Shown: piece by piece, positions 1 to 9,126 of the stretch
Layout of the letters: each line of letters begins with the position of its first letter
Position numbering within the stretch: position 1 is the stretch's first letter
Origin: Bacillota bacterium
GTDB taxonomy: Bacteria > Bacillota > Clostridia > Clostridiales > Clostridiaceae
Reading direction: 5' to 3'
Assembly: GCA_021781745.1 (NCBI GenBank)
Contig: JAJXWH010000021.1
Span: 1-64,000, forward strand
Length of the DNA stretch: 64,000 nt
Position numbers and translations under genes: made by a program
Notes under the pieces: generated by a model
Databases searched by the model: none
Told to the model about the DNA's origin: nothing
The model's input: the letters and a program-made list of their open reading frames with translations, nothing else

Positions 1-16
1 AAGCATGAAATATTAC

Positions 17-80
17 AGTTTCCTTCATAAAGATAAAACAATAAATTATCCTTAATGAAGGAAACTATTTTTTTATTTTC
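17..80 (+). terminator. Rho-independent terminator
   Basis: A 12-bp perfect inverted repeat (AGTTTCCTTCAT at 17-28, ATGAAGGAAACT at 55-66) with further pairing inside the loop is followed by a T-rich run. It probably ends a plus-strand transcript that begins left of the window. Confidence 0.8.
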
Positions 81-183
81 TGTAATAAATTCCTTTACAA
101 TATTTACATTGTATAAATAAAATAAAATTTAAATATTCTCCAGAGCTTTATATCTATACAATAAATTAACACAATTTTGACAA

Positions 184-212
184 TTGACTATCATATTTAT
201 AAGAATTATAAT
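184..212 (+). promoter_or_regulatory. Sigma-A-type promoter for the GNAT gene
   Basis: TTGACT (184-189) and TATAAT (207-212) are separated by 17 bp and lie about 30 bp upstream of the ribosome site of the acetyltransferase gene. Confidence 0.7.
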
Positions 213-244
213 TTACTTATATCAGGGGGAAACGAGGAAGTTTT

Positions 245-1114
245 ATGGTCTTATTAGAAAAATTATCATTATTTAATATAAATCATCTACGAAAATTGTA
301 TAACAGAAATGAAGATGCTTATATTTGTGGCAGAAGTTTTTTTGAAATTTATGATGAAGAATCTTTTTTAATAAAGTATGTAATAAGAAAACAAATAAAA
401 TTGTTTAAGGTGGACAATGAATATGTTGGATACATATGGTATGAAAATCCATGTGAAAGAGGATATAGTACGATATATTCGATTTATTTGAAAGATGAGT
501 ATGTTGAATTACTTACATCAAAGGTTTTATCATTTTTTAATACAAAAAATTTTAAATTCGAAATGATGGATAATTCAAGATCGTCAAAAATAATGCAAAA
601 ATTAAAATTTAACATAAATTCTAAAAATATATTAATGCATTTGAATTTGAAGGACCATAAATATAAACGGGCTGGCAGCGGGATATTCTTTAGACACTTT
701 AAAGAAGGTGAAGATGAAGAACTAAGATGTAAAATTCAAAATTCAGTTTTCAATGAAAAAAACCGGATTCCATTAACTGTAGAAGATGTTTACAACGAAG
801 AAAAAGAAGAATATTATATAAATAATTTTGGAGTTTTTATTTGCAATAAAGAGGGACGAGCTGTTGGCTATGGTCAAATTATTTTTAGCAAAGGACTTTA
901 TACCATAGTAAACCTAGGCATACTTGGCGAATATAGACAACAAGGTTTTGGCGAAATGTTGGTAAACTATTTGATTGAGTTTTGTCATAAGAATTCAATT
1001 AAAGATGTTTATATAAGAGTTGATAGAAATAATTTTAAAGCATTATCATTATATAAAAAAATAGGATTCAAGGAATATCAATCATTTGTTACATGGTCAA
1101 AAAGTATATATTAA
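245..1114 (+). CDS. GNAT family N-acetyltransferase
   Basis: The 289-residue protein is about twice the size of a single GNAT domain. The C-terminal half (about 145-285) carries the acetyl-CoA pyrophosphate-binding loop RQQGFG at 231-236 and the usual closing segment with ALSLYKKIGF near 266-275. The N-terminal half looks like a degenerate second GNAT fold without a clear motif. It would transfer an acetyl group from acetyl-CoA to an unknown amine in the cytoplasm. It has its own promoter and ends in its own terminator, so it is monocistronic. The substrate cannot be read from the sequence. Confidence 0.85.
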   Translation: MVLLEKLSLFNINHLRKLYNRNEDAYICGRSFFEIYDEESFLIKYVIRKQIKLFKVDNEYVGYIWYENPCERGYSTIYSIYLKDEYVELLTSKVLSFFNTKNFKFEMMDNSRSSKIMQKLKFNINSKNILMHLNLKDHKYKRAGSGIFFRHFKEGEDEELRCKIQNSVFNEKNRIPLTVEDVYNEEKEEYYINNFGVFICNKEGRAVGYGQIIFSKGLYTIVNLGILGEYRQQGFGEMLVNYLIEFCHKNSIKDVYIRVDRNNFKALSLYKKIGFKEYQSFVTWSKSIY

Positions 1115-1125
1115 ATTATTATAAA

Positions 1126-1158
1126 GGAGCTATATTTTGAAATTAATATAGCTTCTTT
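1126..1158 (+). terminator. Terminator of the GNAT gene
   Basis: An 11-bp stem with one G-U pair (1126-1136 with 1145-1155) is followed by a short T run, 11 bp after the stop codon. Confidence 0.65.
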
Positions 1159-1243
1159 AATCTATATAAAAATTATTCTCTTTTATTTGTAATTATTATT
1201 TGTTATAATACTATGGAACTTGTTTTTAAACGGAGGATGTATA

Positions 1244-2611
1244 ATGAATTTTGATATAGAAAAACTTAATAATGATAAAATCAATGGTGATAAAAAATTC
1301 TTCTTTATTCAAACTTACGGATGCCAAATGAATGAAGAGGATTCAGAAAAACTTTCAGGAATGCTAAAGAGAATGGGCTATGAAAGCACAGAAAATAGGG
1401 ACGAAGCATCAATAATAATATTTAACACTTGTTGTGTTAGAGAAAATGCAGAAAACAAGGTATTTGGTAACCTTGGAATTTTGAAAAAGCAAAAAGAGAA
1501 AAATCCTGATTTAGTTATTGGAATTTGTGGATGTATGATGCAGCAAAAAGGAATGGCAGATGAAATACTAAAAAGATTTCCTTATGTAAATATAATATTT
1601 GGAACTCATAATTCATATAAATTCCCTGAATACTTAAACAGAGTTAAAACTGAAGGTGTTCAAATAAAAGAAATAATTGATAAAGAAACGGAAATTGTTG
1701 AAGGAATTCCTATAGATAGAAAAAGCGATATTAAAGGCTTTGTTACTATAATGTATGGTTGCAACAACTTTTGTACATATTGTATAGTACCTCATGTTAG
1801 AGGCAGAGAAAGAAGTAGAAAGCCAGAAGATATCGAAAATGAAATTAGAGATATGGTAGCTAATGGTTATAAGGAAGTTACTTTACTTGGACAAAATGTA
1901 AATTCATATGGTAAGGGATTAGACAAAAATATAACTTTTTCTGATCTTTTAATAAGAGTTAATAAAATAGAAGGTCTTGAAAGAATTAGATTTATGACAT
2001 CTCATCCAAAAGATTTAACTTTAGACGTAATTTATGCTATAAGAGACTGCGATAAGGTTTGCGAACAAATACACTTACCAGTTCAAAGTGGTTCAAATAG
2101 AATTCTTAAAGAAATGAATAGGCATTATACAAGAGAACAATATCTTGAACTTGCTAAAACAATAAGAGCTGAAATTCCAGATGTAACCTTCTCAACTGAT
2201 ATAATTGTAGGGTTCCCAGGAGAAACTGAAGAAGATTTTAACGAAACATTAGAATTGGCAAAAGAAATTCAATATGATGCAGCTTTCACTTTTATTTACT
2301 CTAGAAGAAATCATACACCAGCTGACAGAATGGAAAATCAAATTGCTGATGAAATTAAACACGAAAGATTTAATAGACTAGTGGAAATTGTGAATACTGG
2401 TATAGCTAAAGGTAATAAAGAAGCAGAAGGAAAAGTATATGAAGTATTAGTAGAAGGTCATAGTAAAAATGACGAATCAAAACTTACTGGTAGAACTAGA
2501 AATGGAAGGCTTGTAAATTTTGAAGGTGGGGAAGAGCTAGTTGGTAAACTGGTTAACGTAAAGATAGTTAAAGCAAATTCGTTCTCATTAATAGGAGAAG
2601 TTGCTAAGTAA
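1244..2611 (+). CDS. miaB: tRNA-2-methylthio-N6-dimethylallyladenosine synthase MiaB
   Basis: MiaB is a radical-SAM methylthiotransferase that adds a methylthio group to i6A37 of tRNAs, acting after MiaA (encoded at 10979-11908 here). The 455-residue protein has the three N-terminal cluster cysteines (C27, C63, C97), the radical-SAM CxxxCxxC motif at C173/C177/C180, and a C-terminal TRAM domain. The ATG at 1244 is chosen because CGGAGG lies 7-12 bp upstream; an in-frame TTG at 1220 lies upstream of that ribosome site. In many clostridia miaB lies next to mutS. Here it is about 28 kb from mutS and on the opposite strand. Confidence 0.96.
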   Translation: MNFDIEKLNNDKINGDKKFFFIQTYGCQMNEEDSEKLSGMLKRMGYESTENRDEASIIIFNTCCVRENAENKVFGNLGILKKQKEKNPDLVIGICGCMMQQKGMADEILKRFPYVNIIFGTHNSYKFPEYLNRVKTEGVQIKEIIDKETEIVEGIPIDRKSDIKGFVTIMYGCNNFCTYCIVPHVRGRERSRKPEDIENEIRDMVANGYKEVTLLGQNVNSYGKGLDKNITFSDLLIRVNKIEGLERIRFMTSHPKDLTLDVIYAIRDCDKVCEQIHLPVQSGSNRILKEMNRHYTREQYLELAKTIRAEIPDVTFSTDIIVGFPGETEEDFNETLELAKEIQYDAAFTFIYSRRNHTPADRMENQIADEIKHERFNRLVEIVNTGIAKGNKEAEGKVYEVLVEGHSKNDESKLTGRTRNGRLVNFEGGEELVGKLVNVKIVKANSFSLIGEVAK

Positions 2612-2642
2612 AATTCACATTACAAATAATATATTTTAAAAT

Positions 2643-2710
2643 AGTCTGTATAAATTTTTAAGTAGGAGAGAGTATTGAATCTAAAACTTAAAAGTTATAC
2701 AGGCTTTTTA
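2643..2710 (+). terminator. Terminator of miaB
   Basis: A long stem pairs AGTCTGTATAA (2643-2653) with TTATACAGGCT (2695-2705) and continues inward; it is followed by TTTTTA. It lies between convergent genes and overlaps the very end of the next gene. Confidence 0.7.
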
Positions 2711-2711
2711 T

Positions 2712-3473
2712 TTATCGCACATCGTCTGTAATCATATCAATAATTCTTTTAGGATTATCAAAAAATGTTCTCATGACTTGGTAATGCTCGGTATCGTCAT
2801 ATTCTTTTTCTATTATGCTGCAATTATTTATTTCATATATTAGTGCATCAGGATAAGCCATAATAATAGGAGAGTGGGTCGCAATAACAAATTGACAATT
2901 ACTTTGTACTAATTCATGTATCCTTCTAATCATAGCAATTTGTCTCGAGGGTGAAAGAGCAGCTTCAGGTTCATCTAAAATATAAATACTGTTTTTGTTA
3001 AACCGATTTACAAAAACAGAAAAGAAAGACTCTCCATGAGATTGCTTATGAAGGGAATTTCCACCATAACTTTGCATAAAAACGTCTCCTTCAGGAGCTG
3101 ATTTAGCCAAATCATCAACGTTACTAGCTAAATTATAAAAGCTTTCAGCTCTAAAAAAGAAACCATCTTTTGGAGCATAAACACCTTTAACTAACCTAAT
3201 ATACTCATTTAATTGTGAATGTGTATTTCGTGTAGAGTAATTAAAATTTTTTGTACCACCTTCAGGATTAAAACCATATGAAACTGCAATAGCTTCTAAA
3301 ATAGTAGACTTTCCTGTTCCGTTTTCTCCAATCATAAATGTAACTCTTGGATGAAAATCTAAAGTTGATAGATTTTGAATTGCAGGTAAATTAAAAGGAT
3401 AATCATCAAAAGAGTTTATATTACTTCTGTTTAAAGATAGACTTCGTATAAATTGAGATTTATTTGTTAACAT
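2712..3473 (-). CDS. Small AAA/ABC-type P-loop ATPase (COG3910-like)
   Basis: The 253-residue protein has Walker A GENGTGKST near residues 49-57, a Walker B with the LDEPEAALSP segment, and an ATHSPI switch motif. This is the head-domain arrangement of RecF/SMC-like and ABC ATPases, but there is no coiled coil and no membrane segment. Stand-alone proteins of this type (predicted ATPase COG3910) have no agreed function. The ATG has a GGAGG site 10 bp upstream. A near-perfect LexA-box palindrome lies 73 bp upstream of the start, so damage control is possible. Confidence 0.8.
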   Translation of the reverse strand: MLTNKSQFIRSLSLNRSNINSFDDYPFNLPAIQNLSTLDFHPRVTFMIGENGTGKSTILEAIAVSYGFNPEGGTKNFNYSTRNTHSQLNEYIRLVKGVYAPKDGFFFRAESFYNLASNVDDLAKSAPEGDVFMQSYGGNSLHKQSHGESFFSVFVNRFNKNSIYILDEPEAALSPSRQIAMIRRIHELVQSNCQFVIATHSPIIMAYPDALIYEINNCSIIEKEYDDTEHYQVMRTFFDNPKRIIDMITDDVR

Positions 3474-3545
3474 GAATAATTGCCTCCTAAAATTAATGTG
3501 TAATAGGAATTCAAAAAATTAAGAAAATGCCGTTTCTACCCTCAT

Positions 3546-3559
3546 CGAACATATATTCG
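3546..3559. promoter_or_regulatory. Candidate LexA (SOS) box
   Basis: CGAACATATATTCG is one base away from the perfect Firmicute LexA palindrome CGAACATATGTTCG. It lies upstream of the minus-strand ATPase gene. No strong -35/-10 pair was found around it, so its use is an inference. Confidence 0.45.
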
Positions 3560-3594
3560 TTTATTTATTGAATGAGTGCAACCAAGATATATTC

Positions 3595-4074
3595 CTACTT
3601 AATTATATCAACAAAAGCGCATTCTATAACTTTGGGAAGATCATTTGGATTCATCTCGATTTGAGCTCCGATTTTTCCTCCGCTAAATACAATGGTATCA
3701 AATAATAAAGCATCTTCTTGTACAAAAGTCTTAAATACTTTTTTCATACCAAGTGGGGAACACCCACCTCTAATATACCCAGTAATTTTGTTTATATCTT
3801 TAACGTGAATCATTTCTATATTCTTTTCCCCAGCTATCTTACTTGCTTTCTTCATATCTAATTCTTCAGCTACAGGAATTACAAAAACATAAAATTCTTT
3901 AGAGTGACCTTGAGTCACTAAGGTTTTAAATACTTGATCAACATCTTTTTCTATTTTATTTGCCACTGCAACACCATCTATTTTTCCGTCTTTGTTTTCA
4001 TAACTATGAGTTGAATATGTAATTTGGTTGCTATCTAATATTCTCATAGCGTTAGTTTTAGTTATTTGTGTCAT
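3595..4074 (-). CDS. ybaK: Cys-tRNA(Pro)/Cys-tRNA(Cys) deacylase, YbaK/EbsC family
   Basis: The 159-residue protein matches the YbaK family along its length: the VAVANKI... start region, FKTLV, the FVIP segment, and the family signature GGCSPLGMKK around residues 103-112. YbaK removes cysteine wrongly attached to tRNA-Pro and acts in trans in the cytoplasm. The ATG is preceded by an AAGGGGG ribosome site. It is a single gene between a P-loop ATPase and an orphan nuclease on the other strand. Confidence 0.93.
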   Translation of the reverse strand: MTQITKTNAMRILDSNQITYSTHSYENKDGKIDGVAVANKIEKDVDQVFKTLVTQGHSKEFYVFVIPVAEELDMKKASKIAGEKNIEMIHVKDINKITGYIRGGCSPLGMKKVFKTFVQEDALLFDTIVFSGGKIGAQIEMNPNDLPKVIECAFVDIIK

Positions 4075-4225
4075 AATATAAAAGTCCCCCTTGAAATTTT
4101 CTTAACTATTAATTATTATAACATAATGAAAGAATATGTAGTATGCAACCTTAAATAATCTATTTTATACTAACTTTTATATTTAGCTTAACAAACATTC
4201 TTTAGAATATGACAAAGGAGTATTT

Positions 4226-4960
4226 ATGCTTTACAAAAAAGAATATAATAAACAAATTAGTGATTTAATCAAAAACACAAAACTATCAGATGTAGAAAAT
4301 AAAACTTTGATTAAATGTTTAAATTGTCTTCATAACCAAGATGTAGCTACTGTATTCGAAGATATGTATAAACTATATTTAAATAATTATTCTATGATTG
4401 AATTAGGGAAAATATACAACAGAAGTGCTAGAACTATACAATTAATATTCAAAAAGATCAACTTAAATAGAGATAGAAATCAGGCGCAGAAAATAGCGGC
4501 TAAAAAAAGAAACTATATCGAAATAAGAAAATCGTTTAAAAAAACTATGCTTGAACGTTATGTAGACAATCAACTCGCTGGTTCAAAAATAGAAGAATTT
4601 GCAAGATATGAATTTGGCTTTTTGTTAAATAAACTAATTCCTGATGCAGATATAATTATTGGGATAAATACAATGACTAATAAAGGGGAGCTCGATATAC
4701 CAATAATTTTATTTTATAAAAACAAAGTCTATAAATATGGTGTTGAAGTTGATGGTGAATTTTTTCATGATAGCGAAGAAAGAAAAAAGGCAGACGCGAG
4801 CAAAGATTTCAGATTAAATGCTTTAGGTTATAAAATATTCAGACTTAAAACAAAATCATATTTTACAAACGAAAGTAATTCAACAATTAAATATATAGAA
4901 GATTTGAAATCTAAATTGCTAATTATATCCAATATTATAAAAGAAGAAATTTGTTATTAA
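4226..4960 (+). CDS. Orphan HTH plus PD-(D/E)XK nuclease-like protein
   Basis: The 244-residue protein has a helix-turn-helix-like N-terminal segment (about 55-80, with ELGKIYNRSARTIQLIFKK), a basic linker, and a C-terminal segment like DUF559/Vsr-type endonucleases: E123/E124, then D157 in GELDIP, then EVDG at 174-177 with H181, and the RLNALGYKIFRLK segment at 196-208. These positions fit the PD-(D/E)XK pattern. No methyltransferase or other restriction partner is adjacent, so it may be a solitary repair or mobile-DNA nuclease. Assignment rests on motif reading only. The next gene downstream encodes a tyrosine recombinase with its own promoter. Confidence 0.65.
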   Translation: MLYKKEYNKQISDLIKNTKLSDVENKTLIKCLNCLHNQDVATVFEDMYKLYLNNYSMIELGKIYNRSARTIQLIFKKINLNRDRNQAQKIAAKKRNYIEIRKSFKKTMLERYVDNQLAGSKIEEFARYEFGFLLNKLIPDADIIIGINTMTNKGELDIPIILFYKNKVYKYGVEVDGEFFHDSEERKKADASKDFRLNALGYKIFRLKTKSYFTNESNSTIKYIEDLKSKLLIISNIIKEEICY

Positions 4961-5184
4961 TATTATATAATTGCATTAAAATCTAATAATAAATTAAAAT
5001 TTAAAAAAATAAAAAAATAGTTTTCCTAGCATAAAATTATTTTCAAATTTAAAATTTTCTTAAAATCCAAATGCAGCTTGATTGAGATTTCTGTTATATT
5101 ATAAAGTTCCAATTTAGAAGCGATTCCTTTTTAGATTTGATATTATTTAATGTTTGCATACGATTTATTAAAATTCTCCATATC

Positions 5185-5216
5185 TTATTTCGGGAAATAT
5201 ACATTTCCCGAAATAA
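5185..5216. repeat. Perfect 14-bp palindrome at the recombinase promoter
   Basis: TTATTTCGGGAAAT (5185-5198) and ATTTCCCGAAATAA (5203-5216) form a perfect inverted repeat with a 4-nt centre. It abuts the -35 hexamer of the recombinase gene, as an operator would. It has no T run, so it is not an obvious terminator. The rest of 4961-5184 is AT-rich with no gene seen. Confidence 0.6.
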
Positions 5217-5245
5217 TTGATTTAAATTTGATATTTTGGTATAAT
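5217..5245 (+). promoter_or_regulatory. Promoter of the tyrosine recombinase gene
   Basis: TTGATT (5217-5222) and TATAAT (5240-5245) are 17 bp apart. The pair lies 43 bp upstream of the chosen ATG, inside what would otherwise be an N-terminal extension of the reading frame. Confidence 0.7.
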
Positions 5246-5287
5246 TTATTTATAATCAATAATTATAGTATATGGAGATTTAAGAAT

Positions 5288-6274
5288 ATGAATTACGATT
5301 TCGATTTATTCGCAAATAACAAATTACCTGATTCAGTACAAGATTTTCTGAATTATTTAGAAACTATAAAAAACAAATCGGTAAATACAATAAAAGCCTA
5401 CAGAAAAGATTTGATTATATTTTTTAGGTTCATGTTAAAATATCGCGCCCTTACAGACAATGCAGTCGAGTTTGATGAAATAGATATTTCCTTAGTCGAT
5501 GATGATTTTATAAAATCAATTCGCCTTAGAGATCTTTATGCTTTTATGTCATTTGCAGAAAAATATAGAGGAAATAGCGCTTATGCAAGAGCAAGGAAGG
5601 TTGCTACATTAAAATCTTATTTTAAGTTTCTTCAAGGAAAAGCAAAGATTATAGATGACAATCCAACATTAGAGCTAGAATCACCCAAAGTTAATAAAAG
5701 ACATCCAATTTACCTCACCTTAAATCAAAGTTTACATCTTCTTGAGTCTTTAGATAAAAATAATAAAAATTATCAAAGAGACTATTGTATTTTAACATTT
5801 TTCTTGAATTGCGGAATGAGATTATCAGAACTATGTAATATACAAATTAATAAATTCAAAGGTGATACCTTAAATATAGTTGGTAAAGGAGATAAAGAAC
5901 GTACTGTTTATTTAAATGATGCGTGTCTTAAATCTTTAGAGAACTATTTAAAAGTTAGAGACGATTCTAAAGCGTTACCAGAGAATAAAAAGTATTTATT
6001 CTTATCCTCTAGAAATACGCCAATTAATCAAAGAACTGTCGAAATAATGATAAAAAAACATATAACAAATGCTGGACTAACAGACGATAAATATACTCCG
6101 CACAAATTAAGACATACTGCCGCAACCCTTATGTACAAGTATGGCAATGTTGATATAAGAAGTTTACAAAGCATATTGGGCCACGAAAATATATCAACCA
6201 CTCAAATTTATACTCATGTTGATGATGAATCTTTAAGGGATGCAGTTAAATCAAATCCGCTTTCAAAATTATAA
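5288..6274 (+). CDS. XerC/XerD-type tyrosine recombinase
   Basis: The 328-residue protein has an N-terminal SAM-like core-binding domain (about 13-118) and a catalytic domain with R178, K200, H272/R275, H299 and the nucleophile Y308 in TTQIYTH. All key residues are present, so it should be active. The frame is open upstream to 5150, but the ATG at 5288 has a GGAG site at the right distance, and a promoter and palindrome lie in the upstream part; 328 residues is also normal for Xer. It could be the housekeeping Xer resolvase or an element integrase. No attachment site was identified. Confidence 0.88.
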   Translation: MNYDFDLFANNKLPDSVQDFLNYLETIKNKSVNTIKAYRKDLIIFFRFMLKYRALTDNAVEFDEIDISLVDDDFIKSIRLRDLYAFMSFAEKYRGNSAYARARKVATLKSYFKFLQGKAKIIDDNPTLELESPKVNKRHPIYLTLNQSLHLLESLDKNNKNYQRDYCILTFFLNCGMRLSELCNIQINKFKGDTLNIVGKGDKERTVYLNDACLKSLENYLKVRDDSKALPENKKYLFLSSRNTPINQRTVEIMIKKHITNAGLTDDKYTPHKLRHTAATLMYKYGNVDIRSLQSILGHENISTTQIYTHVDDESLRDAVKSNPLSKL

Positions 6275-6326
6275 TATATCCATTCCTAATTATTAGTAAA
6301 GTAAATTTTAGTGCTATTCCATAATA

Positions 6327-6361
6327 AAAGGCTATCAGTAAAATATAAACTGATAGCCTTT
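6327..6361. terminator. Bidirectional terminator
   Basis: A perfect 13-bp stem (AAAGGCTATCAGT with ACTGATAGCCTTT) and 9-nt loop lies between the convergent recombinase and lipoprotein genes, with T-rich tails on both strands. Confidence 0.85.
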
Positions 6362-6372
6362 TATAAAATAAG

Positions 6373-7050
6373 TTATTTTAGCGTATTTCCATACATATTT
6401 CTAAACTCGTCTATATATGCCGGTTCATTGCCTTCATATACTATTAGTGTATTACCTTTTCTATAATAATAAGGCCTTCTAGTATAATTAGCATCTGTTC
6501 CATTTATAGTTAAACCGTTTGGTGAAATTCTATTCATATCCCCTTCTAGCTCTGCTGGAGAATTATATTCGTATAACCTAACTACATCTCCACCTAATAA
6601 ATAATCTGTTTCATTTCCTTTAAAATAATTCTTTTTAGTATCAGCTGACTCAGTTACATTATAGCCAGCATTTTTAATGTCGTTTGTAAAATTTGAAGCA
6701 GAGTATCTTATAGAATCAGCTGTTGCTTTTATTCTGTCTCTAGTTGCGTCGGAAATATTATTGTTATTAGCTCCATTGTTAGTGTTAGTATCGCTATTGG
6801 TATTATTCCCATCACCAGCATTAGTATTTGCATTGTTATTTGTTGTTCCGCCTGTTGTATTACCAGTGCTATTTTGCCCTGTTCCGTCTCCGACAATTCT
6901 ATTATACATATTTCCTCTTGTGTTACCACCATTATCAGGAATGTGTACAGAGTTATTTCTAGTTCCAGTTCTTGAACCACATCCAATTAAGGAAATGGCT
7001 AATATAACAATCGCAGCTAAAATAAGTGCTATAGTTGATTTTCGCTTCAT
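6373..7050 (-). CDS. Lipoprotein with Asn/Thr/Gly-rich linker
   Basis: The 225-residue protein starts with a basic tip, a hydrophobic stretch and a lipobox LIGC, so it is likely lipid-anchored on the outer face of the membrane. Residues about 28-100 are a low-complexity region of Asn, Thr, Gly and Asp. The C-terminal ~125 residues form a small globular domain (SDATRDRIKATADSIRY onward) that I cannot assign. An ATG at 7050 is preferred over an overlapping GTG at 7053 from the spacing to AAAGGA. The repetitive linker is a likely site of length variation between strains. Confidence 0.75.
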   Translation of the reverse strand: MKRKSTIALILAAIVILAISLIGCGSRTGTRNNSVHIPDNGGNTRGNMYNRIVGDGTGQNSTGNTTGGTTNNNANTNAGDGNNTNSDTNTNNGANNNNISDATRDRIKATADSIRYSASNFTNDIKNAGYNVTESADTKKNYFKGNETDYLLGGDVVRLYEYNSPAELEGDMNRISPNGLTINGTDANYTRRPYYYRKGNTLIVYEGNEPAYIDEFRNMYGNTLK

Positions 7051-7124
7051 CACAAATCATCCTTTCTGTTGAAATATATTTCATGATTATTATGTGAAGC
7101 AAAACGAAAATCTATTCATGTATT

Positions 7125-7544
7125 CTATTTTTTCCTTAACCTTCTAACTCCAGGGTATAATTCTTCAGTAGCTTCATCAAGGCTCAAATCATCATTTAAA
7201 TCAACTTCGTCTAAGTATGCTATATGATCAAACGCATCTTCATAATCACCTTCAAAATCTGAATTATCAATATTATTTATTTTATCTCCAAATTTTTTAT
7301 AAATATCTTTTAAGTCAAGTTTATCCTCAATTATCTCATTAAGCTCATCTTCTGTCAATGAAGCTTTTAGATCGTTTAAAAATTCTTCTTCTATTAATTC
7401 ATTTTCTTCTTGAGTTTTTGCAATATCTTCGATTTTTATTGCCTTAGTATCAATACCATTAATCTCTAGACATTTACCACAATTATCACAAATTTTATTT
7501 TCGTAAATATCACAATAATCATCATCAGAATATTTATATGCCAT
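7125..7544 (-). CDS. Acidic protein with an N-terminal Cys cluster
   Basis: The 139-residue protein is very acidic, with no signal peptide or membrane segment. Four cysteines near the start (positions 11, 19, 22 and 25 from the chosen ATG, including CDNCGKC) suggest a metal-binding knuckle. The rest is rich in Asp, Glu and Leu and probably helical. The ATG at 7544 has GAGGTG 6 bp upstream. I do not recognise a family. It lies between a lipoprotein gene and a methionine sulfoxide reductase gene on the same strand, with about 100 bp on either side. Confidence 0.7.
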   Translation of the reverse strand: MAYKYSDDDYCDIYENKICDNCGKCLEINGIDTKAIKIEDIAKTQEENELIEEEFLNDLKASLTEDELNEIIEDKLDLKDIYKKFGDKINNIDNSDFEGDYEDAFDHIAYLDEVDLNDDLSLDEATEELYPGVRRLRKK

Positions 7545-7654
7545 CTGTAACACCTCATTCTTCTATTATAGAACTATAATTATACCAAAAATAAATATTC
7601 AAATCAAATTTTAATAATATAATTTGCTCTTTGAGATCTATATCTATTATTAAA

Positions 7655-8152
7655 TTATTTTTCCCAGTCTATATATTTATTTAATACAACTACAGCCTTT
7701 TCTAAATAATATTTTTCAATATTTGTAAATCGATTAAATTCATCACTATCCAAATCCAAAACACCTATTAAATTATTATCTTTAATAATAGGTACTACAA
7801 TTTCTGAATTTGATGCAGCATCACAAGCAATATGCCCTTCGAATTTATGCACATCATTCACTATTAAAGTTTCCTTTTTGAAAGCAGCTGTTCCACACAC
7901 ACCCTTCCCTATTTCAATTTTTGTACAAGCAGGCATACCTTGAAAAGGACCTAGTACAAGAAAATCATTTTTTAGCAAATAAAATCCACACCAATTTATT
8001 CTTCCTGTAAGAGCATTTATTAAAGCCGCTGCATTGCATAACTTTGTAATTGGATAATCCTCTTCCTCTTCTACCAGCCCTTCAAGCATAACTAGCATAT
8101 TTTCTAGCTTATCTTCTATGCTCATACCTTCAAATACTTTTATATCAAACAT
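7655..8152 (-). CDS. msrC: Free methionine-(R)-sulfoxide reductase (GAF domain)
   Basis: This enzyme reduces free L-methionine-R-sulfoxide. The 165-residue protein is one GAF domain. The three family cysteines are present with exact spacing: C76 (MPAC), C86 (GVCG) and C110 (GHIACD), matching E. coli Cys84/94/118. A further WCGFYL segment is also typical. It is cytoplasmic and belongs to oxidative-damage repair. The ATG has an AAAGGGG site. It is divergent from lexA across a 250-bp gap. Confidence 0.92.
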   Translation of the reverse strand: MFDIKVFEGMSIEDKLENMLVMLEGLVEEEEDYPITKLCNAAALINALTGRINWCGFYLLKNDFLVLGPFQGMPACTKIEIGKGVCGTAAFKKETLIVNDVHKFEGHIACDAASNSEIVVPIIKDNNLIGVLDLDSDEFNRFTNIEKYYLEKAVVVLNKYIDWEK

Positions 8153-8339
8153 ACTTATCCCCTTTTCTGTTTTTTAATTTTGACTTCACACGATAACTAA
8201 CAAAATCAAGTCATAAACTTTTGTGTATATTAAATCTATTTGAATAAAATTATCTAAATACACCAAATAATATAATACTATTTTTTATTCAACATTGAAA
8301 TACACTTTAAATATACGTTGTAACTTAAATCTAGTTTTA

Positions 8340-8378
8340 GAACGTTAGTTTGCTATAAAGTTTATTATGTGCTATAAT
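8340..8378 (+). promoter_or_regulatory. lexA promoter with overlapping LexA box
   Basis: GAACGTTAGTTT (8340-8351) fits the clostridial LexA box GAACNNNNGTTY. It overlaps the -35 TTGCTA (8350-8355), which is 17 bp from TATAAT (8373-8378). This is the expected arrangement for autorepression of lexA. Confidence 0.75.
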
Positions 8379-8404
8379 ATTACAAGAATAGAGAGGTGTT
8401 TGTA

Positions 8405-9010
8405 ATGTCAGACGAAAAAGATAAGCAATCAGAGATTTACGAATTTTTAAAGAGTTATACAGAAAGTAAAGGCTATCCACCTTCAGTAAGAGAAATTTGC
8501 GAAGCTGTATCATTAAGGTCAACTTCAACTGTTCATGGCCATTTAAAAAGATTAGAAAAAAAAGGCATGATAAAAAGAGATCCATCTAAACCAAGAGCTT
8601 TAGAAATAGCTGAATTATCAATGCCTAAAAAAGAAATGATTAATATTCCAATTGTAGGTAAGATTACTGCTGGGCTTCCAATGCTGGCTACCGAAAATAT
8701 TGAAGATACATTTTCATTACCTTTAGATTTTATAAAGCACGACAAAGAGCTTTTTATGCTTAGAGTTTCTGGTGAAAGTATGATTAATGCAGGAATTATG
8801 AATAATGATTTAGCTATTATCGAAACTGTTCAAACTGCAAATAACGGAGATATTGTAGTTGCATTAATTGACGATAGTGCAACAATTAAAAGATTTTATA
8901 AAGAAAAAGGCCATATAAGACTTCAACCTGAAAATGATACAATGGACCCCATTATAGTTGATGATTGTAAAATCTTAGGCAAGCTTGTTGGTATCTTTAG
9001 ATCTTTTTAG
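8405..9010 (+). CDS. lexA: SOS repressor LexA
   Basis: LexA represses DNA-damage genes and cleaves itself when RecA filaments form. The 201-residue protein has the winged-helix DNA-binding domain (1-65, with [13 protein letters not shown]), the Ala89-Gly90 cleavage site, and the S24 dyad S125 (GESM) and K162 (ATIK). The ATG at 8405 follows GAGAGGTG; an upstream in-frame start at 8396 would overlap that site. It is monocistronic, with its own LexA box and a strong terminator. Confidence 0.97.
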   Translation: MSDEKDKQSEIYEFLKSYTESKGYPPSVREICEAVSLRSTSTVHGHLKRLEKKGMIKRDPSKPRALEIAELSMPKKEMINIPIVGKITAGLPMLATENIEDTFSLPLDFIKHDKELFMLRVSGESMINAGIMNNDLAIIETVQTANNGDIVVALIDDSATIKRFYKEKGHIRLQPENDTMDPIIVDDCKILGKLVGIFRSF

Positions 9011-9057
9011 CAAGTTAAATAAAACAGCATATTTATATAAATATTATTTTGACTAAT

Positions 9058-9118
9058 AAAAAGACTATTAAATTATCACAGTGGTTATTTTAAACCCGAT
9101 AATTTATAGTCTTTTTTT
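9058..9118. terminator. Bidirectional terminator between lexA and the ynbB-like gene
   Basis: AAAGACTAT...AAATTATC pairs with GATAATTT...ATAGTCTTT in a long stem flanked by A and T runs, so it can work on both strands. Confidence 0.85.
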
Positions 9119-9126
9119 ACTTTTCT

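Noticed and set aside
4226..6274. Prophage or integrative element from nuclease plus recombinase
   Set aside because: No structural phage genes, attachment-site repeats or conjugation genes were seen around them. The recombinase is also compatible with a housekeeping Xer protein.
6677..7072. Long plus-strand frame antisense to the lipoprotein gene
   Set aside because: It is the complement of the Asn/Thr-rich low-complexity codons, which avoid stops on the other strand. It has no ribosome site, and the sense-strand signal peptide and lipobox are clear.
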